Source of the DNA: an uncultured Clostridia bacterium
Lineage (GTDB): Bacteria > Bacillota > Clostridia > Lachnospirales > Anaerotignaceae
Reading direction: 5' to 3'
DNA length: 52,038 nucleotides
Assembly (NCBI GenBank): GCA_945868505.1
Contig: CAMBLO010000017.1
Span: 1 to 52,038 of the forward strand
The notes under the pieces: generated by a model
Seen by the model: the letters and a program-made list of their open reading frames with translations, nothing else
Told to the model about the DNA's origin: nothing
Database searches by the model: none
Part shown: piece after piece, positions 1 through 7,346 of the stretch
Layout: every line of letters starts with the position of its first letter
How positions within the stretch are numbered: the first letter of the stretch is position 1
Program-made: the position numbers and the translations under genes

Positions 1-85
1 ACCCCTTATGAGGTTTATTTTTCTGTATCGTTGCGTTTGACTTGACAATTCAAGCGCCAAAAAAGAAAAAAGGAGAAAAATAAGT

Positions 86-601
86 ATGGATTTTTACATG
101 AAATTACCTAGAAACAAAAAAGAACATGCGCTGTTTATGGCGATTATTTCTATTATCTCTGTAAACATCATTGCACCTGTGATTACCATGATGGAAATGG
201 GATTTTGCTTGGATGTATATAAAGATGCATTGCATACGGTTCCTTTGATCTGGCCTGTTGTGATTCTTTTGGTTCTGCTGACAGAAAAACCTGCAGGAAA
301 ACTGACTTTTAAAATTGTTCGGGAAGAGGACAGCTTTAATGCTGTGATTTTGACAAATATTCTTTGTTGTGTGCTTATGATGTCTGTGGTTCTGACGATT
401 GTCGGTACCTGGATTGGTATGAGACAGATTTCCATGGCTCCTATTTACGGATTTATTCGCAATTGGCCCAGAAATTTTGCTGTTTCCTTTGCGGTTGAAT
501 CCCTAATTGCACAGCCTATTGCAAGATATGCTATGCTGAAATTCCATCTAGCAGCCGATAAATCTTTACCTCGATTTTCTCATGCAGAAATGGATTTTTG
601 A
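86..601 (+). CDS. DUF2798-like four-helix membrane protein
   Basis: This 171-residue protein has four hydrophobic stretches (about residues 17-37, 52-66, 88-110 and 128-147), so it is predicted to be a small integral membrane protein. The N-terminal pattern RNKKEHALFMAIIS and the four-helix layout resemble DUF2798 proteins, which have no defined biochemical role. The start at 86 is supported by an AAGGAG-type site about ten bases upstream. A TTGACA-like hexamer lies at 42-47, but I see no matching -10. The gene is monocistronic: a palindrome with a T-run (the second parS) follows before parA. The family assignment is from memory of the pattern and is moderate. Confidence 0.6.
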   Translation: MDFYMKLPRNKKEHALFMAIISIISVNIIAPVITMMEMGFCLDVYKDALHTVPLIWPVVILLVLLTEKPAGKLTFKIVREEDSFNAVILTNILCCVLMMSVVLTIVGTWIGMRQISMAPIYGFIRNWPRNFAVSFAVESLIAQPIARYAMLKFHLAADKSLPRFSHAEMDF

Positions 602-633
602 TAGATATATGTTTGCGGAATAGCTTTTCATAA

Positions 634-649
634 TGTTTCACGTGAAACA
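634..649. promoter_or_regulatory. parS: parS site 1 (ParB loading site)
   Basis: This is an exact TGTTTCACGTGAAACA palindrome, the consensus parS recognised by ParB/Spo0J in most bacteria. It lies between the DUF2798-like gene and parA, 31 bp before a second identical site. Confidence 0.95.
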
Positions 650-674
650 TAAACAAAAAATATAGAAAAAAACG

Positions 675-707
675 AGGAATGTTTCACGTGAAACATTCCT
701 TTTTTAT
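675..707. promoter_or_regulatory. parS: parS site 2 embedded in a terminator-like palindrome
   Basis: A second exact parS occupies 680-695. Flanking bases extend the dyad to a 26-bp perfect palindrome (675-700) that is followed directly by a T-rich run on the plus strand. The same DNA can therefore act as a ParB nucleation site and, as RNA, as an intrinsic terminator for the upstream gene. It abuts the -35 element of parA, so ParB bound here could affect parAB transcription. Confidence 0.85.
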
Positions 708-735
708 TTGCATCATCAAATTATTATGATATAAT
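708..735 (+). promoter_or_regulatory. parAB promoter
   Basis: TTGCAT (708-713) and TATAAT (730-735) are spaced 16 bp, 42 bp before the parA start. This is a good vegetative-type promoter directly downstream of parS site 2. Confidence 0.7.
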
Positions 736-776
736 CAATATATTGAAAAATTAAAGGCAGAAAGGCGGGAAAAATA

Positions 777-1550
777 ATGAGCAAAGTAAGAGTCATCGCG
801 GTGACGAATCAGAAAGGCGGCGTGGGAAAAACAACCACAGCCATCAATCTTTCCGCCTGCCTTGCAGCAGAAGGAAAGAAAGTCCTTGCCGTGGATGCAG
901 ACCAGCAGGGCAACACCACCAGTGGTCTCGGCTTGGATAAAAACGGCGTTCCTCTGACTATTTATGATGTATTTTTAGGGGAAGCAACCATAGAAGAGGT
1001 GAAACAGCCCACTTGTGTGGAAGGTTTGGAGGTAGTTCCTGCCAATATCAACCTGACTGGGGCGGAAATTGAACTGATTGGCAATGAAAAACGGGAATTT
1101 ATCCTGCGGGAAGCCCTTGCAGAAAAAAAGGACGACTATGATTTTATCATCATCGACTGTCCTCCTTCCCTGAATATGATTACGGTCAATGCCCTTGTGG
1201 CGGCAGATACGGTTCTCGTTCCCATCCAATGTGAATATTTTGCCTTGGAAGGCTTGGAACAGCTATTACACACGGTAAATCTGGTGAAAAAACGTCTGAA
1301 TCCCGATTTGGAAATTGAAGGCATTGTTTTCACCATGTTTGATGCCAGAACGAACCTTTCTCTGCAGGTGGTGGAGGAAGTGAAACGTTCTCTGGGTCAG
1401 AATGTATATCGCACCATCATTCCCAGAAACGTGCGTCTTGGGGAATCCCCCAGCCACGGTTTGCCCATCCATCTTTACGACCCCAAATCCAAAGGGGCAG
1501 AGGCTTACGCATTGTTGGCAGAAGAAGTCATGGAAAAGGAGTGGAATTGA
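777..1550 (+). CDS. parA: ParA/Soj chromosome-partitioning ATPase
   Basis: This is a 257-residue deviant-Walker ATPase of the ParA/Soj family, which binds nucleoid DNA as an ATP dimer, is stimulated by ParB and helps segregate origins; Soj also modulates DnaA. The deviant Walker A motif KGGVGKTT is at residues 13-20 with the signature lysine at 13, and the Walker B-like stretch FIIIDCPPS is near 122-130. The length is normal for chromosomal ParA, and there is no N-terminal HTH as in plasmid forms. The GGCGGG-type ribosome site precedes ATG 777. parB starts one base after its stop, and consensus parS sites lie upstream, so this is the chromosomal par locus. Confidence 0.97.
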   Translation: MSKVRVIAVTNQKGGVGKTTTAINLSACLAAEGKKVLAVDADQQGNTTSGLGLDKNGVPLTIYDVFLGEATIEEVKQPTCVEGLEVVPANINLTGAEIELIGNEKREFILREALAEKKDDYDFIIIDCPPSLNMITVNALVAADTVLVPIQCEYFALEGLEQLLHTVNLVKKRLNPDLEIEGIVFTMFDARTNLSLQVVEEVKRSLGQNVYRTIIPRNVRLGESPSHGLPIHLYDPKSKGAEAYALLAEEVMEKEWN

Positions 1551-1551
1551 T

Positions 1552-2454
1552 ATGGCAGTGAAGAAAAAAGGACTGGGTGCCAAGGGTCTCGGCATCAATG
1601 CCCTCATCAATACGGAACTGGAAGATATGCGAGTGGCACAGCCTCAGGTAAAAAAAGATGAGGCTGTGGTGGAGCTGGAATTGGATCAGATTGAGCCCAA
1701 CCGCCAGCAGCCCCGAAAATATTTTGATGAAACAGCTTTGGAAGAACTGGCGGTTTCCCTGAAAACCTATGGTATGATTCAGCCTATCGTGGTAAAAAAA
1801 TCTGGTGAGTATTATGAAATCATCGCTGGGGAACGTCGTTGGCGGGCGGCAAAAATTGCAGGTATGGAAAAAGTGCCTGTTGTGGTGAAAAAATGGGAGG
1901 ATGGAGAAGCTTTCGAGGCAGCTCTGGTGGAAAATCTCCAGAGAGAAGACCTGAACCCCATGGAAGAAGCGGAAAGCTATCTGCGTTTGCAGGAGGAATT
2001 TGGACTGAGTCAGGAAAAAATTGCAGAAAAGGTAGGCAAAAGCCGTTCTGCTATCACAAATTCTCTGCGTCTGCTGCAATTAGACCCCCGTGTTCGCAAT
2101 TTCGTTGTGGAAAATAAGCTGACTGGCGGGCATGCCCGTACACTGCTGCCCATCATTGATGGAGATATGCAGTTTGAATTGGCGGAGCATATTATTGAGG
2201 AGGGGCTTAGTGTTCGTGCCGTGGAGGCATTGGTAAAAGCCCGTCTGGCAAAGACGGAAAAAGCCGATCAAGAAAAGGAAGAAGTGGCGAAGGTGGACGA
2301 AACAGCCTACCGCGCCATCGAAGATGACCTGAAAACACTGTTTTCCACAAAGGTAAAGCTGAAACCCATGGGAAAACGGAATAAAGGGAAAATTGAAATC
2401 GAATACTATTCTGAAGATGATTTGGAACGCCTGCTGGCGCTCCTGAAACGATAA
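1552..2454 (+). CDS. parB: ParB/Spo0J chromosome-partitioning CTPase clamp
   Basis: This 300-residue ParB-family protein loads at parS as a CTP-dependent sliding clamp and recruits ParA and SMC. In order it has the N-terminal ParA-activating basic segment with KGLGxGINALI (about 6-18), the CTP-binding region with GERRWR at 93-98, the ENLQREDLNPMEEA motif at 127-140, and a parS-reading HTH around 153-178. A C-terminal dimerisation domain completes it. I place the start at ATG 1552, which gives the canonical MAVKKKGLGAKGLG start; an AAGGAG site lies about ten bases before it. The frame is open further upstream, but that part overlaps parA. It is cotranscribed with parA (1-nt gap). Confidence 0.97.
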   Translation: MAVKKKGLGAKGLGINALINTELEDMRVAQPQVKKDEAVVELELDQIEPNRQQPRKYFDETALEELAVSLKTYGMIQPIVVKKSGEYYEIIAGERRWRAAKIAGMEKVPVVVKKWEDGEAFEAALVENLQREDLNPMEEAESYLRLQEEFGLSQEKIAEKVGKSRSAITNSLRLLQLDPRVRNFVVENKLTGGHARTLLPIIDGDMQFELAEHIIEEGLSVRAVEALVKARLAKTEKADQEKEEVAKVDETAYRAIEDDLKTLFSTKVKLKPMGKRNKGKIEIEYYSEDDLERLLALLKR

Positions 2455-2466
2455 GGATTGAAGGAT

Positions 2467-3390
2467 ATGATCGAATTGACACAGGAAATGATAGCGATCC
2501 TGCTGTTGGTACTGGCGGCGGCAGTGGTCGTGTTATTCATCCTCTGCATTGTGCTGTTCGTCAAGTTCAGCGGGCAGAAGAAGAAATATGATTATTTTAT
2601 GGGGGCCAATCGCAGACCTTCCCATAATCTTGAAATGAAAATTGAAGAATATTATGAAACCTCCAAGCGGATTGAAGAAAAATATTCCAAACTGCTGGAT
2701 ATGGTGACGGATATGGATAAAACCGATAAATCTAAAATCCAGAAGGTGGGGCTGATCCGTTATAATCCCTTCGATGAAATGGGCGGCAACCTCTGTTTTG
2801 CCCTGGCTCTTTTGGATGGCAACGATAACGGCGTTGTGCTGAACGGTATCCATAGCCGTACCGGCTCCTTTACCTATGCAAAGCCCATCGAAATGGGTGT
2901 CAGCACCTATATGCTTTCCGAAGAAGAAGTGAAGGCAGTGGAAATGGCGAAGAATAACAGCTATGAACCGGAACACGAAAAAGTCGTGAAGGTTCGCTTT
3001 AAGCCAACCTTCCGTCGGAAGGATAAGGGCGCAGCCATGGAGGAACAGATCACACTGGATCAGGTGGAAATGGTGGATGAAATAAAAGAAAAGGTACCTG
3101 CACCCAGAATGTCCTCCATCGGGGATGTGACCGAAGCAGAAAAAGAGCTGATCTTAAAGGAAGAAACCCTGGCAGGAAAAATTGCTGCGGCAGAATCCAT
3201 CCTGAAAATGCGGAAAGAAGCAGCAGAAGCCAAGGAAGCTGCGGAAAAAGAGGAACAGGCTGTGGAAAACACAGAGGAACCTGTAGAAGAAGCAGAAATT
3301 CCCGAGCCTACTTTTATGGAACCAGTATTTATGGAGCCTGTTTTCCTTGAAAAAATTGAGGAAGAAGAGGACAAAAACCAAGAAAATTAA
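2467..3390 (+). CDS. DUF4446 family protein, par-linked
   Basis: This 307-residue protein has one N-terminal membrane helix (about 5-30) followed by a cytoplasmic domain. That domain carries KVGLIRYNPFDEMGGNLCFALALLD and GVVLNGIHSR-type sequence, typical of DUF4446 proteins commonly encoded beside parAB in Clostridia; their function is unknown. The C-terminal third is an extra Glu/Ala-rich, probably coiled-coil tail, ending in a short FMEPVFMEPVFLE near-repeat, so the protein is longer than most members. I prefer ATG 2467, with an AAGGA site nine bases upstream, over TTG 2458, whose site would be too close. It is the third gene of the par operon, 12 nt after parB. Confidence 0.85.
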   Translation: MIELTQEMIAILLLVLAAAVVVLFILCIVLFVKFSGQKKKYDYFMGANRRPSHNLEMKIEEYYETSKRIEEKYSKLLDMVTDMDKTDKSKIQKVGLIRYNPFDEMGGNLCFALALLDGNDNGVVLNGIHSRTGSFTYAKPIEMGVSTYMLSEEEVKAVEMAKNNSYEPEHEKVVKVRFKPTFRRKDKGAAMEEQITLDQVEMVDEIKEKVPAPRMSSIGDVTEAEKELILKEETLAGKIAAAESILKMRKEAAEAKEAAEKEEQAVENTEEPVEEAEIPEPTFMEPVFMEPVFLEKIEEEEDKNQEN

Positions 3391-3443
3391 GGGAAAGGGG
3401 CAATGGCAGCCCCTTTTTTCATATCCATTCTGTGGAGAAGTGT

Positions 3444-3542
3444 TGTGGATAAGTCGGAAATTTCTCCACATTTTGTGGATAACTTGTGGATGATATGCAG
3501 TTATCCAGTGAGTTTTCCACAATATCAACAGGGTTATCCACA
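3444..3542. promoter_or_regulatory. DnaA-box cluster I
   Basis: Exact DnaA boxes (TGTGGATAA or TTATCCACA) lie at 3444-3452, 3474-3482 and 3534-3542. Near matches are at 3485-3493 (TGTGGATGA), 3501-3509 (TTATCCAGT) and 3513-3521 (TTTTCCACA). This gives six sites in 99 bp, between the par operon and the HAD gene. Such clusters act at origins, as DnaA titration sites or as DnaA-regulated promoters. Confidence 0.8.
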
Positions 3543-3580
3543 TGGTATGAGTAATATTTATGTAAACAAAGGAGGCCGAA

Positions 3581-4387
3581 ATGGGCTATAAAATGGTATT
3601 TTCCGACATGGATGGCACGTTATTATGGAAAGGAGTCCGCGTTTCTGTGGAAAACTCCGCTGCCATCCGCAAAGCTGTGGATAAGGGCGTGGATTTCGTC
3701 ATCTGCACCGGACGGGGCGTTTTTGGTGTAGAGGAGCATCTAAAGGAACTGGGACTGATTGGGAAAAAGGGCTACGTCATTTGTCAAAATGGCGCGGCAG
3801 TTTATGACCTGCGGGATATGCGTCTGGTGTTAAAGGAAAGCTTTTCCCCCAGTCTGCTGAAGCCTGTGGCGGATTATGGCAGAAAGCTGGGAGTGGAATT
3901 ATTTTATTATGACGACCGCAATTTTATGGCGGAACAGATGACAGGGGTGGTGAAGTCCTATTGCAAGGTCATGCGGACAGAACCCCATTTGGTCAGCGAC
4001 CCCACGGAATACGAGGGAGAATTTACGAAATGCCTTCTCAGCGGCCCCAGAAAAGCTCTGGAAATGGTGAAAGCCTATGCAGAGGAGCTGATTGGGGATC
4101 AGGTGAATTTGTTCTATTCTTCGGAGACTTATCTGGAATTTGTGAAAAAAAGCGTCAGCAAGGGCAATGCTCTGGAAGCAACCGCCAGAGAAGCCGGCGT
4201 GGATTTGAAGGATACCATCGCTATCGGCGACAGCGATAATGACCTGTCTATGATTCTGAAAGCAGGTTTGGGTGTTGCCATGAAAAATGGGGAAGCCCAC
4301 GTCAAGGCTGCGGCGGATTATGTTACCGAACGGGATTGCGAGGAAAATGGCGTGGCGGAAGTTATTGAAAAATTTATTTTGACATAA
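3581..4387 (+). CDS. HAD-superfamily Cof-type sugar-phosphatase
   Basis: This 268-residue cytosolic hydrolase belongs to the Cof/HAD-IIB group, which dephosphorylates sugar phosphates, nucleotides or cofactors. Motif I DMDGT at residues 9-13 supplies the nucleophile D9 and acid/base D11. A threonine motif ICTGRG sits near 44-49, a lysine follows in the cap (SKGNALEA), and the Mg-binding motif GDSDND is near 217-222. The length is typical. AAAGGAGG lies nine bases before ATG 3581. The substrate cannot be told from sequence. It is monocistronic, preceded by DnaA-box cluster I and followed by a strong terminator. Confidence 0.9.
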   Translation: MGYKMVFSDMDGTLLWKGVRVSVENSAAIRKAVDKGVDFVICTGRGVFGVEEHLKELGLIGKKGYVICQNGAAVYDLRDMRLVLKESFSPSLLKPVADYGRKLGVELFYYDDRNFMAEQMTGVVKSYCKVMRTEPHLVSDPTEYEGEFTKCLLSGPRKALEMVKAYAEELIGDQVNLFYSSETYLEFVKKSVSKGNALEATAREAGVDLKDTIAIGDSDNDLSMILKAGLGVAMKNGEAHVKAAADYVTERDCEENGVAEVIEKFILT

Positions 4388-4391
4388 GAAA

Positions 4392-4430
4392 AAGGATACC
4401 AATTTCGCTCAATTGGTATCCTTCCTTTTT
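4392..4430 (+). terminator. Terminator after the HAD gene (bidirectional shape)
   Basis: A 13-bp perfect stem (4392-4404 with 4411-4423), a six-base loop and a CCTTTTT tail follow. On the minus strand the same stem is followed by TTTCTT, so it could also end a leftward transcript. Confidence 0.9.
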
Positions 4431-4438
4431 AAGGGAAA

Positions 4439-4537
4439 GGATCAACGCCAGGGGAGACGTTGATCCAATGGGGTGCGCGCGTCACCCCGGGGCATATTGT
4501 GGTACAGGAAAAGGGGTTTCTTGTACCCTCATAGTAT
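4439..4537. other. Run of three hairpins, possible small RNA
   Basis: Three stems stand in a row: GGATCAACG/CGTTGATCC (4439-4466), GGGGTG/CACCCC (4470-4488) and GGTACAGGAAA/TTTCTTGTACC (4501-4527). On the minus strand a TATACT hexamer (4532-4537) precedes them, and the 4392-4423 stem follows as a terminator. A leftward structured transcript of about 140 nt is therefore possible, but no good -35 was found. No known RNA family was recognised. The following stretch, 4540-4660, is AT-rich with nothing else visible. Confidence 0.4.
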
Positions 4538-4660
4538 AGCACAAAAAGAAGGAATTTGGCTTTAGGGAAAAATTAAAATTGTATTAAAATTTGAGCAATT
4601 TTTCAAAAAAATTATATTTTTTGTGGGACAGATCTGCCCCAAATACAGGAAAAAGGGGGC

Positions 4661-4688
4661 TTGCATTTTTTTACTATTGTGCTATAAT
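4661..4688 (+). promoter_or_regulatory. serS promoter
   Basis: TTGCAT (4661-4666) and TATAAT (4683-4688) are spaced 16 bp. Transcription would start just before the T-box leader. Confidence 0.75.
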
Positions 4689-4694
4689 CAAAAA

Positions 4695-4950
4695 ATAGAG
4701 TCAAAATAGCGATGGCGAAAGCCTGAAGGAAAGCTAAATTTTTGAAGTCTCCCACAGAGAGCCGATGGTTGGTGCAAATCGGCGGAGGATAGAAAATGTT
4801 CCACTTTCTAAGCTGCCGATGAAAATCGGAAGGGTAAGCCCTTTATAGCTGTTCAAGAGGTCCGAAGGCGTTTCGGGCAATCTGGGTGGCAACGCGGGAA
4901 ATTCTCGTCCCTGAATTTTGTTTCGGGATCGGGGATTTTTTTTATTATGA
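4695..4950 (+). promoter_or_regulatory. T-box riboswitch of serS, UCC specifier
   Basis: This leader senses uncharged tRNA-Ser. Stem I is visible with the distal GAGAGCCGATGGTTGGTGC block (4757-4775). Pairing of GAAAG near 4729-4733 with CTTTC 4804-4808, and of the T-run near 4738-4743 with AGAAAAT near 4791-4797, leaves the strand GTTCCA as the specifier loop. The specifier is thus the serine codon UCC (4800-4802) followed by A. The T-box bulge TGGGTGGCAACGCGGG is at 4883-4898. The terminator runs from about 4901 to 4948, with a long T-run. Confidence 0.92.
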
Positions 4951-4952
4951 AA

Positions 4953-5090
4953 GAGTTATCAAGTGGCTGAACAAGGATGCAAGCTTGCTTGCATGTCTGG
5001 TCAGACATTTGAGAACCTGACTGTATGAGTAGGGCAAAGCCCTACGAATAGCAGTCAACGGCAGAGCCGTTATCTTTCAAAAAATTTCCG
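4953..5090. repeat. Cascade of short hairpins between T-box and serS
   Basis: The stems are ATGCAAGC/GCTTGCAT (4977-4994), GTCTG/CAGAC (4995-5006) and TGACTG/CAGTCA (5018-5057) enclosing GTAGGGC/GCCCTAC (5029-5045). A further stem AACGGC/GCCGTT spans 5057-5071. The block is bounded by GAAAGAGTTATC near 4949-4960 and GTTATCTTTC near 5069-5078, which can pair imperfectly. It looks like an inserted hairpin-rich repeat lying after the T-box terminator and before the serS ribosome site. Confidence 0.6.
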
Positions 5091-5132
5091 GATCCAAGTG
5101 ATTTTTTCGTATTTTAAGGAGGTCATTAGACT

Positions 5133-6428
5133 ATGTTAGACATCAAATTTGTAAGAGAAAACCCTGAAGTTGTAAAGGAAAATATCCGCAAAAAATTCCA
5201 GGATCAGAAACTGCCCCTGGTAGATGAAGTTCTGGAGCTGGATAAAGAAAACAGAGCCATCAAACAGGAAGTAGAAGCCCTGAGAGCAGAAAGAAACAAA
5301 CTTTCCAAACAGATTGGCGCACTGATGGGCAAAGGCGAAAAGGAAGAAGCAGAAAAAGTAAAAGCACAGATCGCCGCTGAAGCAGAAAGAGTAGAAGCCC
5401 TGAGCGCAAGAGAAAAAGAAGTGGAAGAACGCATCAAAGTCATCATGATGACGATTCCCAATATCATTGATCCTTCCGTTCCCATCGGGAAAGATGACAG
5501 TGAAAACGTGGAAGTTGAAAAATTCGGCGAACCTGTTGTTCCCGATTTTGAAATCCCTTACCATACAGATATCATGGAAACCTTCGATGGTATCGATCTG
5601 GAAAGCGCAAGAAAGGTTGCCGGCAACGGTTTCTATTACCTGATGGGCGATATCGCTCGTCTGCATTCCGCAGTTCTGGCTTACGCAAGAGATTTCATGA
5701 TCGGCAGAGGCTTCAAATACTGCATCCCTCCCTTTATGATTCGTTCCAACGTTGTAACAGGCGTAATGAGCTTTGCGGAAATGGACGCTATGATGTATAA
5801 AATCGAAGGGGAAGACCTGTACCTGATCGGTACATCCGAACATTCCATGATCGGTAAATTCATCGACTCCATGAATAAGGAAGAAGACCTGCCCCAGACA
5901 CTGACAAGCTACAGCCCTTGTTTCCGTAAGGAAAAAGGCGCTCACGGTATTGAAGAAAGAGGCGTTTACCGTATCCACCAGTTCGAAAAGCAGGAAATGA
6001 TTGTTGTATGTAAGCCCGAAGAATCCCCCATGTGGTATGATAAGCTGTGGCAGAATACAGTAGACCTGTTCCGTTCCATGGATATCCCCGTAAGAACACT
6101 GGAATGTTGCTCCGGCGATCTGGCTGACCTGAAGGTAAAATCCGTTGACGTTGAAGCATGGTCTCCCAGACAGAAAAAATATTTTGAAATCGGCAGCTGC
6201 TCCAACCTGGGCGATGCACAGGCAAGACGTCTGAATATCCGCGTACAGGGTGCTGACGGCAAGAAATACTTCGCTCACACACTGAATAACACAGTAGCAG
6301 CTCCTCCTCGTATGCTGATCGCATTCTTGGAAAACAATCTGCAGGCTGACGGCACAGTAAATATCCCCGAAGTTCTGTGGCCTTATATGGGCGGTACAAA
6401 GAAACTGATCCCCTCCAAGAAAAAATAA
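5133..6428 (+). CDS. serS: Seryl-tRNA synthetase
   Basis: This 431-residue class II synthetase charges tRNA-Ser with serine. The N-terminal antiparallel coiled-coil arm that grips the tRNA variable arm covers about residues 1-110 and is rich in E, K, A and L. The catalytic domain carries LIGTSEH (serine and ATP binding), motif 2 with CFRKEKGAHG, and motif 3 near the C-terminus (CSNLGDAQARR followed by NTVAAPPRMLIAFLE). The length is standard. AAGGAGG (5116-5122) precedes ATG 5133. It stands alone behind a UCC T-box leader, so expression should rise when tRNA-Ser is uncharged. Confidence 0.98.
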   Translation: MLDIKFVRENPEVVKENIRKKFQDQKLPLVDEVLELDKENRAIKQEVEALRAERNKLSKQIGALMGKGEKEEAEKVKAQIAAEAERVEALSAREKEVEERIKVIMMTIPNIIDPSVPIGKDDSENVEVEKFGEPVVPDFEIPYHTDIMETFDGIDLESARKVAGNGFYYLMGDIARLHSAVLAYARDFMIGRGFKYCIPPFMIRSNVVTGVMSFAEMDAMMYKIEGEDLYLIGTSEHSMIGKFIDSMNKEEDLPQTLTSYSPCFRKEKGAHGIEERGVYRIHQFEKQEMIVVCKPEESPMWYDKLWQNTVDLFRSMDIPVRTLECCSGDLADLKVKSVDVEAWSPRQKKYFEIGSCSNLGDAQARRLNIRVQGADGKKYFAHTLNNTVAAPPRMLIAFLENNLQADGTVNIPEVLWPYMGGTKKLIPSKKK

Positions 6429-6445
6429 TAATAACAAATGAAGCG

Positions 6446-6477
6446 AATCCCCCTGTCTTTGACAGGGGGATTTTTTT
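6446..6477 (+). terminator. serS terminator
   Basis: A 12-bp stem AATCCCCCTGTC/GACAGGGGGATT (6446-6457 and 6461-6472) with a TTT loop is followed by a T-run. Confidence 0.95.
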
Positions 6478-6502
6478 GCCCCTGAATCATTTGCCGCCTG
6501 CG

Positions 6503-6790
6503 AACAAAAAGTATCAAACCACCGCTGAGAAAAAACATCTCCCCTGCAAAGACGTTTCACTAAAAATGCAGTGGAGAAATTTTTTCTTGCGGTGGGGGAA
6601 GTACATGAATCAATTTTTGTTCTTGGCGGCACTTGCATAGTATTAAATTTTTGGTGCAGTGGAGAAATTTTTTCCTTGCGGCGGCGAAGTGCATCAATCA
6701 ATTTTTGTTCTTGGCGGCATTTGCATAGGGATGGCTTTGTGAAACGGTGGAGATGTTTTTTCCCGGCGGCGTTTCGTGTTTTCACAGCGG
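6503..6790. repeat. Composite intergenic repeat: tandem 73-bp units within inverted arms
   Basis: Two near-identical units (6568-6640 and 6655-6728) each begin GCAGTGGAGAAATTTTTT and end TTGCATAG. They lie between an exact 13-bp inverted repeat, AAAAAACATCTCC at 6530-6542 and GGAGATGTTTTTT at 6749-6761, with weaker extension to either side. The segment at 6544-6571 also matches, in reverse, the loop sequence of two terminators near 23.4 kb. I see no credible gene between 6480 and 6840. Confidence 0.7.
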
Positions 6791-6838
6791 CGTTCCGAGA
6801 ATGCAGTTTCTTTCCATCGACGTTCCGTGTTTTCATCC

Positions 6839-6867
6839 TTGTAAGACAGTATTTTTTGTGCTAGAAT
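6839..6867 (+). promoter_or_regulatory. Promoter of the SnoaL-like gene
   Basis: TTGTAA (6839-6844) and TAGAAT (6862-6867) are spaced 17 bp. Confidence 0.55.
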
Positions 6868-6927
6868 GGGACTATAGAAACACATTTGTACATATATTGG
6901 GAACAAAAAGAGATGGGGGTGCGTTTT

Positions 6928-7308
6928 ATGATGCGTCAGAGAGAAGAAACAATCAAAGTTTGGTTCGATATGTGGCTGGGTGATGATATCACACCGATGA
7001 ATGCGATTTTTACCGACGATGTGGAATATACAGAATGTTGGGGCAACCAATATTTCGGCAAAAAAGAGATCGATCAATGGTTTGAGGATTGGCATAAAAA
7101 TAACCGCATGAGTGTTTGGAAAGTAAAACAGTTCATGCATACGGAAGATAAGACCATTGTGGAATTTCACATGGAAGCACTGGCAATGAATGGTACCACC
7201 CGTTGGCTGGAAGGGGTTTATATCATCGAATGGGATGAAAATGAACGAATCAAAGCCCTGCGGGAATACGGTGCAAACAGCAGAACCATTCGTCCCTATG
7301 GGGAATAA
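6928..7308 (+). CDS. SnoaL/NTF2-like fold protein
   Basis: This protein of about 126 residues has the sequence pattern of SnoaL-like (NTF2-fold) proteins: an N-terminal helix (REETIKVWFDMWLG), FTDDVEYTECWGNQYFGKKEID, IDQWFEDW and a final strand with a Trp/Asp-rich segment (GVYIIEWDENERIKALREYG). The fold forms a cone-shaped pocket used by enzymes and binding proteins alike, so no reaction can be assigned. The start is uncertain: ATG 6913, 6928 and 6931 are all in frame. I chose 6928 because a GGGGGTG stretch lies at a good distance. It is monocistronic, with its own promoter and a terminator shared with the convergent gene. Confidence 0.75.
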   Translation: MMRQREETIKVWFDMWLGDDITPMNAIFTDDVEYTECWGNQYFGKKEIDQWFEDWHKNNRMSVWKVKQFMHTEDKTIVEFHMEALAMNGTTRWLEGVYIIEWDENERIKALREYGANSRTIRPYGE

Positions 7309-7315
7309 AAAATAA

Positions 7316-7346
7316 GAGGATGTCCATAAGGACATCCTCATTTTTT
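7316..7346. terminator. Bidirectional terminator between convergent genes
   Basis: A perfect 10-bp stem GAGGATGTCC/GGACATCCTC (7316-7325 and 7330-7339) is followed by ATTTTTT. T-rich DNA on the minus strand serves the opposing gene. Confidence 0.9.

Noticed and set aside
5136..6836. Long minus-strand frame opposite serS and the following repeat
   Set aside because: Shadow of serS; it extends through repeats and lacks any coding signal.
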